Source: Brachybacterium paraconglomeratum
GTDB lineage: Bacteria; Actinomycetota; Actinomycetes; Actinomycetales; Dermabacteraceae
Reading direction: 5' to 3'
NCBI RefSeq assembly: GCF_003994255.1
Contig: NZ_ML133851.1
Coordinates: 186,001 to 250,000, forward strand
Length of the DNA stretch: 64,000 bases
Part shown: positions 18,462 through 26,219 of the stretch, piece by piece
Position numbering within the stretch: position 1 is the first letter of the stretch
Layout of the letters: every line of letters begins with the position of its first letter
The notes under the pieces: generated by a model
Databases searched by the model: none
Told to the model about the DNA's origin: nothing
What the model saw: the letters and a program-made list of their open reading frames with translations, nothing else
Program-made: the position numbers and the translations under genes

Positions 18462-19033
18462 GCGGTGTCGTCCTCGAGATGGGAGCGGTCGTTGACGCAG
18501 AGGAGCATGGGCAGCTCGTCCTGCTCGAGCACGATCGTGGTCAGCGCGGTGTTCTCGATCCTCCCCAGCGACATCCAGCTCACCGGGGGCGCCCCGAGGG
18601 CCTCGCGCACCAGCCACGAGACCTGGAACGCGTGCGTGACCAGGAGCTCCTCGGTGGAGCGTGCCCCGGGCGGGTGAGGGCGCAGGAAGCGGTCCGCGAG
18701 CTGTCCGGCGAGCTCGTGCCCGGCCGCTGCCTCCTCCTCGTCGATGCCGTCGAAGAAGGCCGCGCGGCGCGGGCTCAGCGAGTCGAGGTCGGGCACGAAG
18801 GGCACCGCGTCGACGAGCTCGGGGGCCTCGTCGACCAGCAGACCTCGGCGCCCCTCGGCGAGCACGGCGGCGCTGTCGACGGCGCGCGGCAGCGGCGAGT
18901 GCCAGATGACGTCGAGCGGGACGTCGGCGAGCCGCCGACCGAGGGCGCGGCACTGGGAGCGTCCCTCCTCGGTCAGCGCTCCGAGGGCGTCGGCCCGGCC
19001 GTGGCGGACGATGTGCAGGGTGCGGGTGGGCAT
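18458..19033 (-). CDS. Histidine phosphatase family protein
   Basis: A 191-residue phosphoglycerate-mutase-like phosphatase. LHIVRHGRADALG (R10-H11-G12) carries the phospho-histidine, IWHSPLPRAVDSA the second arginine, and LLVTHAFQVSWLV the C-terminal His. The stop overlaps the PEP-utilising enzyme start (ATGA) and the start lies 1 bp after the upstream stop, so it works in that operon. It may reverse or complement a phosphotransfer by its neighbour; this is inference. Confidence 0.85.
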   Translation of the reverse strand: MPTRTLHIVRHGRADALGALTEEGRSQCRALGRRLADVPLDVIWHSPLPRAVDSAAVLAEGRRGLLVDEAPELVDAVPFVPDLDSLSPRRAAFFDGIDEEEAAAGHELAGQLADRFLRPHPPGARSTEELLVTHAFQVSWLVREALGAPPVSWMSLGRIENTALTTIVLEQDELPMLLCVNDRSHLEDDTA

Positions 19034-19034
19034 C

Positions 19035-19646
19035 TCAGCGCTCCTCGGGACGGGATTCGGGCAGTCGCTCGCGGCCGAGGGTGGACAGCAGGTCCTGATG
19101 CAGCTCCGCCCAGACCGTGTGGCACGAGAGGATCCCGATGCCGGCGATCCAGCGGAGGTCCCCGTCGCGGGCACGGCGCAGAGCGAGGCCGTACTGCGCG
19201 GGGAAGCGTCCGAATCGCGGCAGCCTCGCGGCGAGCGGCGCGATGACCTCCTGCAGCGCGGAGCCGAGGCGCTCCAGCGTGTCCAGCAGCTCCTGCGGCG
19301 GGGCCGTCGACGGTGCGGCGCGCTGCCAGTCGGAGACGACGCGGACCATCTCGTCGTTGATGCCCTGCTCGAAGTCCTCCAGCACGGTGCGGAGCGTCTC
19401 CTGAGCGTCCGCGGCTTCGAGGTCGTCGGCGAGGAGCTCGCGGAGGCGGGCGTGCCCCGCGGCGGTCAGCACCAGGGATCGGCTCGACCCGAACTCGACG
19501 GTCTCCACCTGCCCGGAGGCCTGCGCGGTGCGCACCAGGTCCTCGATGAGGTCGGTCGGGAGGAGGATCCTCTCGGCGTCGGCGGTGCCTGCCAGGCGCA
19601 GGGACTGCAGCGTGAGCAGCTCGGGCACGGAGCGGTGCCGGGTCAT
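19035..19646 (-). CDS. Winged-helix-like regulatory protein, unknown
   Basis: A 203-residue protein. Residues about 5-75 (LLTLQSLRLAGTADAERILL then LVLTAAGHARLRELLADDL) look like a winged helix of the MarR/PadR kind; the remainder is alpha-helical with conserved-looking WIAGIGILSCHTVWAELHQD. ATGA overlaps link it to its neighbours on both sides or within 1 bp. Possibly a regulator or partner of the PEP-utilising enzyme. I do not recognise a named family. Confidence 0.65.
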   Translation of the reverse strand: MTRHRSVPELLTLQSLRLAGTADAERILLPTDLIEDLVRTAQASGQVETVEFGSSRSLVLTAAGHARLRELLADDLEAADAQETLRTVLEDFEQGINDEMVRVVSDWQRAAPSTAPPQELLDTLERLGSALQEVIAPLAARLPRFGRFPAQYGLALRRARDGDLRWIAGIGILSCHTVWAELHQDLLSTLGRERLPESRPEER

Positions 19647-20002
19647 GCTCGCCTCTCCTCGAGCCGCCGGCTGCGCTGCTGCGCCGCCTGGGCGGAGCGC
19701 AGCCCGAGATCCTCCGCGATCTCCGTCCAGGTCATGCCCTCGGCACGGGCGCTGAGCAGGAGGGCGGTCTCGAGCGTGTCGAGGTCGGAGCGTGCGGCGT
19801 CCAGCAGCCGGAGCGCGGCGCGCAGCTCGTCGGTGCGGTCGCTGCCGGCCCGGCCGCCCGCTCGATGCAGCGCGTGCCGCAGGAGCAGCGCATCCTCGGC
19901 AGGGGCCGACGAGTGCTGCCAGGGCATACGAGGCAGGTCGGCGCCGCCGGCGTCGAGCAGGGCGCGGCGGGCCTCGCCCTCGGGATCAGGTGACTGTCGC
20001 AT
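19643..20002 (-). CDS. Small helix-turn-helix protein
   Basis: A 119-residue protein whose C-terminus contains a sigma-like helix-turn-helix (GMTWTEIAEDLGLRSAQAAQ) followed by RSRRLEERRA; the rest is helical and Ala/Leu-rich. First gene of the operon leading to the PEP-utilising enzyme; its stop overlaps the next start (ATGA). Start choice: -35 TTGACA, 17-bp spacer, GAGCAT, 6 nt, ATG at 20002. An in-frame ATG at 20041 overlaps the upstream gene by 8 bp and cannot be excluded. Confidence 0.65.
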   Translation of the reverse strand: MRQSPDPEGEARRALLDAGGADLPRMPWQHSSAPAEDALLLRHALHRAGGRAGSDRTDELRAALRLLDAARSDLDTLETALLLSARAEGMTWTEIAEDLGLRSAQAAQQRSRRLEERRA

Positions 20003-20008
20003 GGTGCC

Positions 20009-20037
20009 ATGCTCGGAGTTCAACACTTCGTTGTCAA
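20009..20037 (-). promoter_or_regulatory. Promoter of the PEP-utilising-enzyme operon
   Basis: On the minus strand TTGACA (20037-20032), 17-bp spacer, GAGCAT (20014-20009), then 6 nt to the ATG at 20002. A perfect -35 consensus is rare in this window. The -35 overlaps the stop of the upstream membrane-protein gene. Confidence 0.55.
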
Positions 20038-20459
20038 CCATCTGTTGATGCGCGGCATCCCCGAGCGGCGGCGAGGACGAGCAGCGCGGCAGGGACCAGG
20101 ACGAACAGGAACCCGCTGGGTCCGAGGATCCACACGCAGCCCAGGGCCCAGAGCCCGAGCACGGGCCCGAACGCGGCGGGCGCTCGCCCTCCCTGCCTCC
20201 CCAGACGGATCAGCAGCAGGGCGAGCAGGACGCCGGGGAGGACGAACCCGCCGGGCAGCCCCCAGAACTGGGCCGCTTCGTCGAGACTCGCCTCGGTGGT
20301 GCGCAGCGGTCCGGCGAGCCAGTCGGCCCAGTACGGATGGAGCGAGAAGGCGAGCGTGTGCAGGGCGCAGATCGCGAGGAGGCTCCAGCCGGCGGCCGTC
20401 GTGAGGCGGTCGGGACGGGGGCGGGTGCGGAGTGCGGGGGTGTCGGTGGTGGTGCTCAT
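20034..20459 (-). CDS. Small integral membrane protein
   Basis: A 141-residue protein with about four transmembrane segments: AAGWSLLAICALHTLAFSLH, a loop with W-A-D-W, FVLPGVLLALLLIRLG, then AFGPVLGLWALGCVWILG and FLFVLVPAALLVLAA. The arrangement resembles DUF6463-type small membrane proteins, though I cannot verify this. It lies just upstream of the helix-turn-helix operon and may be co-transcribed. Function unknown. Confidence 0.7.
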   Translation of the reverse strand: MSTTTDTPALRTRPRPDRLTTAAGWSLLAICALHTLAFSLHPYWADWLAGPLRTTEASLDEAAQFWGLPGGFVLPGVLLALLLIRLGRQGGRAPAAFGPVLGLWALGCVWILGPSGFLFVLVPAALLVLAAARGCRASTDG

Positions 20460-20551
20460 GGGACGAGCCTCGCCCTCGCCCGTCCCGCCCGCCTCCCTCC
20501 CGCGAGCGACTGCGCTCCCCCGTGAGGGGGAGATGCCGCTACGGTGTCACG

Positions 20552-21307
20552 ATGGTGCACGAGGAGCCGCTGGAGGGCGGGAACGCGACCGCCGGCGTGG
20601 TGCGCGTCGGCGACACGGTGCGCAAGCCCTGGGAGCGAGCCACTCCCGCGGTGCACGAGCTCATGCGCACCGTCTCCGCGGCCGGGATCGACGTCCCCAG
20701 CCCGCTCGGACGGGACGAGCAGGGCAGGCAGATCCTGGAGTTCGTCCCCGGGACGCTCGCCCTGGAGGCGCCGAGGCTCTCCGTCGACGAGCTCGCACGC
20801 GTCGGGGCGATGATCCGCGCCGTCCATGACGCCTGCGAGTCGTTCCGCCCCACGGAGGAGCCGGGCTGGGTCCCGCTGATCCCGTCACCGGGAGCCGAGG
20901 CGGACCTGATCTGCCACGGGGACCTCACCCCGTGGAACCTGCTGATCGGCGAACGATGGGTGTTCATCGACTGGGACGGTGCGGCGCCGAGCACCCGGCT
21001 GTGGGACCTCGCGTACTCCGCCCAGGCCTTCACCCTGAACGACGTCCGGGAGGATCCGGCCTCCGCGGCGCCGCGCCTGGCCGCCCTGGTCGACGGCTAC
21101 GGGGCGGGCCCCGAGCTGCGCGGCGACCTCCCGGAGGCGATGGCGGAGCGCACCGAGGCGATGCACGCGCTGCTGCGCCGGTCCCATGCCGAGGGCCGCG
21201 AGCCGTGGGGGACGATGTTCGTCTCGGGGCACGGCGCGCACTGGCGTGCCGCGGCCGATCATGTCGCCCGGCATCGCGAGGTCTGGGCCCGGGCGCTGCG
21301 ACGCTGA
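20552..21307 (+). CDS. APH-type phosphotransferase family protein
   Basis: A 251-residue protein kinase-like fold enzyme of the aminoglycoside phosphotransferase/choline kinase superfamily. ICHGDLTPWNLLIGERWVFI is the catalytic loop (D and N ligands) and DWDGAAPSTRLWDLAY the DxD-like metal motif. The N-lobe is short. Such enzymes phosphorylate small hydroxylated molecules or are inactive; there is no reason to call resistance. TACGGT ends 6 nt before the ATG (leaderless). Confidence 0.82.
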   Translation: MVHEEPLEGGNATAGVVRVGDTVRKPWERATPAVHELMRTVSAAGIDVPSPLGRDEQGRQILEFVPGTLALEAPRLSVDELARVGAMIRAVHDACESFRPTEEPGWVPLIPSPGAEADLICHGDLTPWNLLIGERWVFIDWDGAAPSTRLWDLAYSAQAFTLNDVREDPASAAPRLAALVDGYGAGPELRGDLPEAMAERTEAMHALLRRSHAEGREPWGTMFVSGHGAHWRAAADHVARHREVWARALRR

Positions 21308-21364
21308 GCGAACGGCCCGCGTCGCTCCGCTCCTCTGTCGCACCCCGCTCCTAGGCTCGTGAGC

Positions 21365-21703
21365 ATGTCGCCGTCGGGCCGCCCCGCTGCGCACTCCGTC
21401 CCCGCCGATGCGGTGCGGGCCGAGCGCGAGCGGATCCGTGCGCTCCTGCTCGCGCAGCGTCCCGAGCTGGGCGCTCGCCTCGCCGTCGGCCCGAGCGGTG
21501 CGCTCGTGATCCCGCTGCGCAGGGGCGGGAGCGTCGAGATCGGCAGGATGCGCCGACGAGGCACGCCCCGCTGGGTCGTGGTCGCACCGTCGGCGGCGGG
21601 CGCGCGGGTGCGAGAGCCCGCGACGCCGAGCGCGATCGTCCGGGTCGTCCTGGCCGCGCTCGACGAGGACGCGACGGGCAGGTCGCTCAGCGCGGTGCGA
21701 TGA
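21365..21703 (+). CDS. Hypothetical protein (112 aa)
   Basis: A short basic protein with a helical N-terminus (AVRAERERIRALLLAQRPEL) and a beta-rich middle (ALVIPLRRGGSVEIGRMRRR, RWVVVAPS). No family recognised. A GTG at 21359 is in frame, but TAGGCT ends 7 nt before the ATG at 21365, which I chose. Its 3' end overlaps the convergent TetR gene by 17 bp. Codon use is like its neighbours, so it is probably real. Confidence 0.6.
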   Translation: MSPSGRPAAHSVPADAVRAERERIRALLLAQRPELGARLAVGPSGALVIPLRRGGSVEIGRMRRRGTPRWVVVAPSAAGARVREPATPSAIVRVVLAALDEDATGRSLSAVR

Positions 21704-22382
21704 GGTCCGCGAGGATCTCGATCTGGGGGCGGAGGATGTCCTCGCCGAGGGCGACCGCATCGGGGCCGAGCTGGCCGAACAGGTGGGCGCTGATCACGCC
21801 GACGAGTCCCGACCAGGCCGTGACGGCGCGGGCGGCGGTCGCGGCGTCCGCCTCGATCGCGAACTCCGTCAGATGCCGGTCCAGCAGCTCCGAGACCGCA
21901 GGGGCGAGCGCCGACGACTCGCCGAGCGGTCGATCCCCCCGGGCCGCGTCGGCCGCGATCGCGAGCACCTCGCGGGTCACCTGCGTGCCGGGCGCGTTCG
22001 TGGTCTCCGACGGCGCCGCGTAGCCCGGGACCGGGGTGCCGTACAGCAGCGACCAGCGCTCCGGGGCGGCGAGCGCCCAGCTCGACATCGCCCCTCCGAG
22101 GGCGAGGAAGCGCTCGCGCGGCTCGTCGCCGGCGCCCGCGAGACGCTCCTCGACCGCGGCGGCGAGGTCCTCGTAGGCGTCGACGATCAGCAGCGTCAGC
22201 AGCTCGTCGCGGCTGGCCACGTAGCGGTAGACCGCCGAGGAGACCATGCCGAGGCCGCGGGCGATCTCGCGGACGCTGAGGCCGGCGACGCCGCTCTCGG
22301 CGAGCTGGGCGTTCCCGAGCTCGACGATGCGGGCCATGGTGCGCTCCCGGGCGAGGGCGCGGGATGTCGGTGCGGCGTTCAT
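21687..22382 (-). CDS. TetR-family repressor
   Basis: A 231-residue TetR regulator. The N-terminal helix-turn-helix is in GVAGLSVREIARGLGMVSSA followed by VYRYVASRDELLTLL; the C-terminal domain resembles TetR_C_25-type ligand domains (WSLLYGTPVPGYAAP). It is divergent from an NAD(P)-binding oxidoreductase gene, and three AGAGCA/TGCTCT palindromic elements fill the gap, so it very likely represses that gene and itself. ATG at 22382 has GGGAGG 9 nt upstream; another in-frame ATG is at 22391. Confidence 0.88.
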   Translation of the reverse strand: MNAAPTSRALARERTMARIVELGNAQLAESGVAGLSVREIARGLGMVSSAVYRYVASRDELLTLLIVDAYEDLAAAVEERLAGAGDEPRERFLALGGAMSSWALAAPERWSLLYGTPVPGYAAPSETTNAPGTQVTREVLAIAADAARGDRPLGESSALAPAVSELLDRHLTEFAIEADAATAARAVTAWSGLVGVISAHLFGQLGPDAVALGEDILRPQIEILADLIAPR

Positions 22383-22405
22383 GCTCCGCATCCTCCCACA
22401 CTCCG

Positions 22406-22475
22406 AGAGCACTGCTCTTGACGTCGGACCGAGAGCGGTGTTCACTGCTCTCGACAGATCAGAGAGCAGTGCTCA
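22406..22475. promoter_or_regulatory. Three TetR operator-like sites and divergent promoter
   Basis: Site 1 AGAGCA-C-TGCTCT (22406-22418) is a perfect palindrome. Site 2 GAGAGC (22431-22436) and GCTCTC (22447-22452) are arms 10 bp apart. Site 3 AGAGCA-G-TGCTCA (22463-22475) matches in 5 of 6 arm pairs. Site 3 occupies the spacer between TCGACA (22451-22456) and CACATT (22474-22479), a likely promoter for the oxidoreductase gene. Confidence 0.75.
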
Positions 22476-22491
22476 CATTCGGGAGGCAGTC

Positions 22492-23460
22492 ATGCATCAC
22501 CTCGTCATCGGAGAAGGACAGATCGGCCGCGCGATCATCGAGCGGGCGCTCGCGGACGGCGACACCGTCACCGTGCTGCGCCGCACCGCGAAGGACCCCT
22601 CCCCCGGGATCCGGCGCATCGCCGGGGACGTGCTCGACCCGGCGGCGCTCGGGGCCGCGATCGACGGCGCCGACGCCGTCATGGCCACCTTCCACGCCCC
22701 CTACGACGCCCGGCTCTGGCGCGAGCAGCTCCCGCCCCGCGAGCTCGCCGTGCTCGACGCGGCCGCCGAGCGCGGGATCCCGGTGACCTTCCCGGAGTCC
22801 TTCTACGGCTTCCAGGGCGGTGCCGCCTCCCTCACGGAGGACGCCCCGCCCAGTCCGCAGGACGAGAAGGGACGGGTGCGGCTGGAGCTGCTGGCCGCAC
22901 GCCGCGCGCACCGGGCCCGCACCCTCAGCGTCATCGCCTCGGACCTGATCGGGCCGAGCACCGTCGGCACCGGGGCGGCGGTCGCGACCGCGATGGTGAT
23001 CGAGCCTGCGCTCGCCGGGCGTCGCGCGATCCTGTTCGGCCGGGCCGACGCACCGCACACCCTCACCCACGTGCCGGATCTCGCGGCGGCGATGCTCCAC
23101 GCCGCCCGTCGCGCCGAGCACCTGACCGGGGCCGCGGGCGATGCGGTGCTGAACGCCCCTGCCGCCCCCGCCCGCACCCAGCGGGAGCTGATCGCGGAGG
23201 TGTCCCGGCTCGTGGGCGCGCCCGCCCGTCGGCCGATCCCGATCCCTCGGGCGGCACTGACCCTGCTCGCGCCGTTCAACACCTTCGCCCGTGAGCTCCA
23301 CGGGATCTCCGGGCTCTGGTACGGGCCGTGCGTGCAGGTGCCGGGGCGTCTCGAGCGGGAGGAGGGGCTCGTCGCGACGAGCTGGGAGGACGCGGTCGGC
23401 GCGACGGTCAGGGCGGCGCAGGGCGCTCGCGACACGGGGGCTGTTAGCGTCGCCCCATGA
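22492..23460 (+). CDS. NAD(P)-binding oxidoreductase, NmrA/epimerase-like
   Basis: A 322-residue atypical short-chain dehydrogenase. The N-terminal dinucleotide-binding loop is HLVIGEGQIGRAIIERAL, with VTVLRRTAKD for adenosine-ribose recognition and ADAVMATFHAPYD further on. It lacks a clear YxxxK dyad (FYGFQGGAASL lies near), as in NmrA-like or isoflavone-reductase-like proteins. Probably TetR-controlled and inducible by a small molecule or electrophile. SD GGGAGG precedes the ATG. It overlaps the SRPBCC gene by ATGA. Confidence 0.8.
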   Translation: MHHLVIGEGQIGRAIIERALADGDTVTVLRRTAKDPSPGIRRIAGDVLDPAALGAAIDGADAVMATFHAPYDARLWREQLPPRELAVLDAAAERGIPVTFPESFYGFQGGAASLTEDAPPSPQDEKGRVRLELLAARRAHRARTLSVIASDLIGPSTVGTGAAVATAMVIEPALAGRRAILFGRADAPHTLTHVPDLAAAMLHAARRAEHLTGAAGDAVLNAPAAPARTQRELIAEVSRLVGAPARRPIPIPRAALTLLAPFNTFARELHGISGLWYGPCVQVPGRLEREEGLVATSWEDAVGATVRAAQGARDTGAVSVAP

Positions 23461-23876
23461 GCGACTCCGCTGCCCCCGTCGGCCCCTCCCTCCATCTCTC
23501 CGTCGTGATCGACCGCCCCTGGCGTCGCGTGTACGAGTACGTGAGCGATCCGCGGAACCTGCCTCGCTGGGCGGCGGGGCTCGCCGGCAGCGAGGTGCAG
23601 CGCGAGGTCTCCCAGTGGTCGATGAGCTCGCCGATGGGGCGGGTGCTGGTCAGCTTCGTCCCCGAGAACGATCTGGGCGTGGTGGACCACACCGTCACCC
23701 TGCCCACCGGCGAGTCCGTGCTGAACCCGCTGCGGGTGCTGCCGCTGACGGAGGAGAGCTGCGAGGTGGTGTTCACCCTGCGCCGCGGCGCGATGAGCGA
23801 GGCGGAGTTCGCGGAGGACGCCGAGGCCGTCGGCGCGGACCTGGCAACGCTGAAGGAGATCTGCGAGCAGGGCTGA
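23457..23876 (+). CDS. SRPBCC-family protein
   Basis: A 139-residue START/Bet v1-like hydrophobic-cavity protein: SVVIDRPWRRVYEYVSDPRN is the typical N-terminal strand-helix, then LPRWAAGLAG, and the C-terminal helix DLATLKEICEQ. Its ATGA overlap with the oxidoreductase suggests co-translation, but TAGCGT also ends 6 nt before the ATG, so an internal leaderless promoter is possible. Ligand unknown. Confidence 0.8.
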   Translation: MSDSAAPVGPSLHLSVVIDRPWRRVYEYVSDPRNLPRWAAGLAGSEVQREVSQWSMSSPMGRVLVSFVPENDLGVVDHTVTLPTGESVLNPLRVLPLTEESCEVVFTLRRGAMSEAEFAEDAEAVGADLATLKEICEQG

Positions 23877-23982
23877 GGCTCGGGCAGGAACGCATGGATG
23901 CCCAGCGGTGTCGGGCCAGCCCGACACCGACCGTCCCGGTGACAGGATGGGCCTTCCGGCGATCCGGCCCGAGAGTGGAGGC

Positions 23983-25302
23983 ATGACCACGATGACCCTG
24001 CCCCGCACGGCCGACGAGACCCCCGCCCAGGCCCGGGGCGTCGGCGCCTGGGCGTCCCGGATCGGCCGCTTCCTCGGCTACTCGTTCCTCGCCCTGGTGC
24101 TCGGCGCGATCGGCTTCTCCCTCGTCATCGCCCTGCTCTCGGCGGGCGCGGCGACGGTGGTGGTGTGGGTCGGGCTGCCGATCCTGGTGGGCGGGGTGCT
24201 CGTCGCCCACGGCTTCGCCGCCGCGGAGCGGGCCCTGCAGTCCGCGATCCTCGGCACGCACCTGCCCACGCCGCTGCCGAAGCAGCCGCGCGCCGGCGCG
24301 GGGTGGGTGCGGCGGATGCTCACCCCGCTCACCGATCCGCAGCGCTGGCTGGACTCGCTGTGGGTGCTGGTGAACTTCCTGCTCGCCCTGATCACCTTCC
24401 CGCTCGCGATCACCTGGACGCTCGGAGCGATCGGGACCGTCGGCGGACCGCTCGCCACGCTCATCCTGGAGAACGTGCTGCCGGACGCGGACCGCAGCGC
24501 ATTCGCGGACCTGCTGGGCTTCACCGGGCCGACGGCCCTGGCCATCGACATCGCGCTCCAGGTCGCCGTGGGGCTGCTGTTCCTGCTCACCGTCGGCCCC
24601 GTGGTGCGGGGGCTGACCGCCCTGCACCGCGGGGTCGGGCGGGGTCTGCTCAGCTCTCGGTACGAGGAGCAGCAGCGCCTGGCGCGCACCGAGGAGTCCC
24701 GTGCTGCGGGCCGCTCCGCGGAGTCCGCGGCGCTGCGCCGCCTCGAGCGGGACCTGCACGACGGTCCGCAGCAGCGGCTCGTGCGCGCCTCGATGGACCT
24801 CGCCCGGATCGAGTCGCTCACCGAGAAGGATCCCGAGCGGGCACAGGCCGTGCTGCGCGAGGCGCGGGAGCAGCTGGGTCTCACCCTCGACGAGCTGCGT
24901 CGGCTCTCGCGCGGGATCGCCCCGCCGATCCTGGTGGACCGCGGCCTGCCGGCGGCGCTCGCCGAGCTCGCGGCGATCTCCCCGCTGCCCACGACGGTGG
25001 AGGCCCCGGAGCTGGACCTGCCCGAGCATGTCGAGATCGGCGTCTACTACGTCGTCTCGGAGGCGCTGACCAATGCCGCGAAGCACTCCGGGGCGGGGTC
25101 CGTCGTGGTGGAGGTGGCACGGATCGGCGAGGATGTGCGGGTGAGGATCGAGGACGACGGACGCGGCGGCGCCGAGATGCGGACCGGCGGCGGGCTCGCC
25201 GGGCTCGCGGGACGGGTCGCCTCTCTCGAGGGCCGGCTGAGCGTGCACTCCCCCGAGGGCGACGGCACCCGGGTGGAGGCGGTGATCCCGTGCGCGTCCT
25301 GA
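23983..25302 (+). CDS. Sensor histidine kinase with membrane sensor domain
   Basis: A 439-residue NarL-class kinase. The N-terminal half has four to five membrane segments of the putative-sensor type seen in actinobacterial kinases (FLGYSFLALVLGAIGFSLVI, VVVWVGLPILVGGVLVAHGF). The HisKA_3 dimerisation helix has RDLHDGPQQRLVRA with phospho-H259; the HATPase has EALTNAAKHSGAG and GGGLAGLAGRVASLEG. GGAGG precedes two in-frame ATGs (23983, 23992). The response regulator start overlaps its end. The signal is unknown, perhaps envelope stress. Confidence 0.88.
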   Translation: MTTMTLPRTADETPAQARGVGAWASRIGRFLGYSFLALVLGAIGFSLVIALLSAGAATVVVWVGLPILVGGVLVAHGFAAAERALQSAILGTHLPTPLPKQPRAGAGWVRRMLTPLTDPQRWLDSLWVLVNFLLALITFPLAITWTLGAIGTVGGPLATLILENVLPDADRSAFADLLGFTGPTALAIDIALQVAVGLLFLLTVGPVVRGLTALHRGVGRGLLSSRYEEQQRLARTEESRAAGRSAESAALRRLERDLHDGPQQRLVRASMDLARIESLTEKDPERAQAVLREAREQLGLTLDELRRLSRGIAPPILVDRGLPAALAELAAISPLPTTVEAPELDLPEHVEIGVYYVVSEALTNAAKHSGAGSVVVEVARIGEDVRVRIEDDGRGGAEMRTGGGLAGLAGRVASLEGRLSVHSPEGDGTRVEAVIPCAS

Positions 25303-25931
25303 TCGCCGACGACTCGGCGCTGCTGCGCGAGGGGCTGCGCCTACTGCTGGAGGATGCGGAGCACGAGGTGGTGGGCACCGCCGCGACGGGCACGGAGCTC
25401 GTGGCCCGGGCGCTCGAGCTGCGGCCCGACCTGGTGATCTCGGACATCCGCATGCCTCCCTCCCACAGCGACGAGGGACTGCGGGCCGCGAAGGAGATCC
25501 GGGTGGCGTGGCCCCAGGCGCCGATCGTCCTGCTGAGCCAGTACGTGGTGGTGGGCTACGCGACCGAGCTCATCGAGTCCGGGGCGGAGGCGACGGGCTA
25601 TCTGCTCAAGGACCGGGTGTTCGACATCCGCTCCTTCCTCGAGTCGATCGAGCGGGTCGCCGCGGGCGGGGTCGCGATCGATCCTGATGTGGTCGCTCAG
25701 GTGATCGCCTCCCGGCGTCGCTCGCCGCTGGACGACCTCACCCCGCGCGAGCGGGAGGTGCTCGAGCTGATGGGCGAGGGACTGACGAACGCCGCAATCT
25801 CCGAGCGGCTGTTCCTCAGCACCGGAGCGATCGAGAAGCACACCCAGCGGCTCTTCGCGAAGCTCGGGCTGAGCGACGACGCGAGCGTGCACCGGCGGGT
25901 GACGGCGGTGCTGACGCTGCTGGGGAAATAG
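25290..25931 (+). CDS. LuxR/NarL-type response regulator
   Basis: A 213-residue regulator starting with GTG 13 bp inside the kinase gene, a coupled arrangement with GGAGG upstream. The receiver has D7-D8 and phospho-acceptor D52 (LVISDIRMPP); the conserved Thr/Ser and Lys follow in LLSQYVV and YLLKDRV. The C-terminal helix-turn-helix is LTPREREVLELMGEGLTN to TQRLFAKLGLSDD. It is the cognate partner of the upstream kinase. Targets are unknown. Confidence 0.92.
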   Translation: MRVLIADDSALLREGLRLLLEDAEHEVVGTAATGTELVARALELRPDLVISDIRMPPSHSDEGLRAAKEIRVAWPQAPIVLLSQYVVVGYATELIESGAEATGYLLKDRVFDIRSFLESIERVAAGGVAIDPDVVAQVIASRRRSPLDDLTPREREVLELMGEGLTNAAISERLFLSTGAIEKHTQRLFAKLGLSDDASVHRRVTAVLTLLGK

Positions 25932-25959
25932 TCGATCCGTCGCGTCCCAAGTCGAATCA

Positions 25960-26169
25960 TTCCTCCACAGTCGGCGGTCGTGCACAATTCCGTTCACGAC
26001 ATTGACGCAGGAGCCATCTCGCTATTCCGGGGGATCGACTTCTCGGAGACGCATCACGGGCGACACCTCCGCACCGGCATCGCAGAAACCGCGCCGACCA
26101 TTCCTCCACACACCCACCTTTTCCACACTTTTATCCACATATCTCAGCGCGTCGACCGCGTCATCCACA
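25960..26169 (+). promoter_or_regulatory. Cluster of DnaA-box-like sites upstream of HNH gene
   Basis: TTATCCACA (26131-26139) is an exact DnaA-box consensus. Same-orientation relatives are TTTTCCACA (26119-26127), TCATCCACA (26161-26169), TCCTCCACA (26102-26110) and TCCTCCACA (25961-25969). The 288-bp stretch after the response regulator is clearly AT-richer than its surroundings. No dnaA or dnaN is near, so this is not the chromosomal origin. Confidence 0.6.
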
Positions 26170-26175
26170 GAATCC

Positions 26176-26196
26176 TTCCTGGCCTGTCGCCAGGAA
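26176..26196. promoter_or_regulatory. 8-bp inverted repeat over the HNH promoter
   Basis: TTCCTGGC, 5-nt loop, GCCAGGAA is perfect. It overlaps the -35 position of the promoter whose -10 TACGCT (26208-26213) ends 6 nt before the HNH ATG. Operator or RNA-independent recognition site; binder unknown. Confidence 0.55.
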
Positions 26197-26219
26197 TCGA
26201 CGCTCATTACGCTGGAGGA

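Noticed and set aside
20552-21307. Aminoglycoside resistance gene
   Set aside because: Only general kinase-fold motifs are seen; no similarity to a specific resistance enzyme can be claimed from sequence alone. The same applies to 42236-43153.
25960-26169. DnaA-box cluster as chromosomal replication origin
   Set aside because: No dnaA, dnaN, recF, rpmH or gyrase genes nearby; only one exact box; setting is a DUF222-HNH leader.
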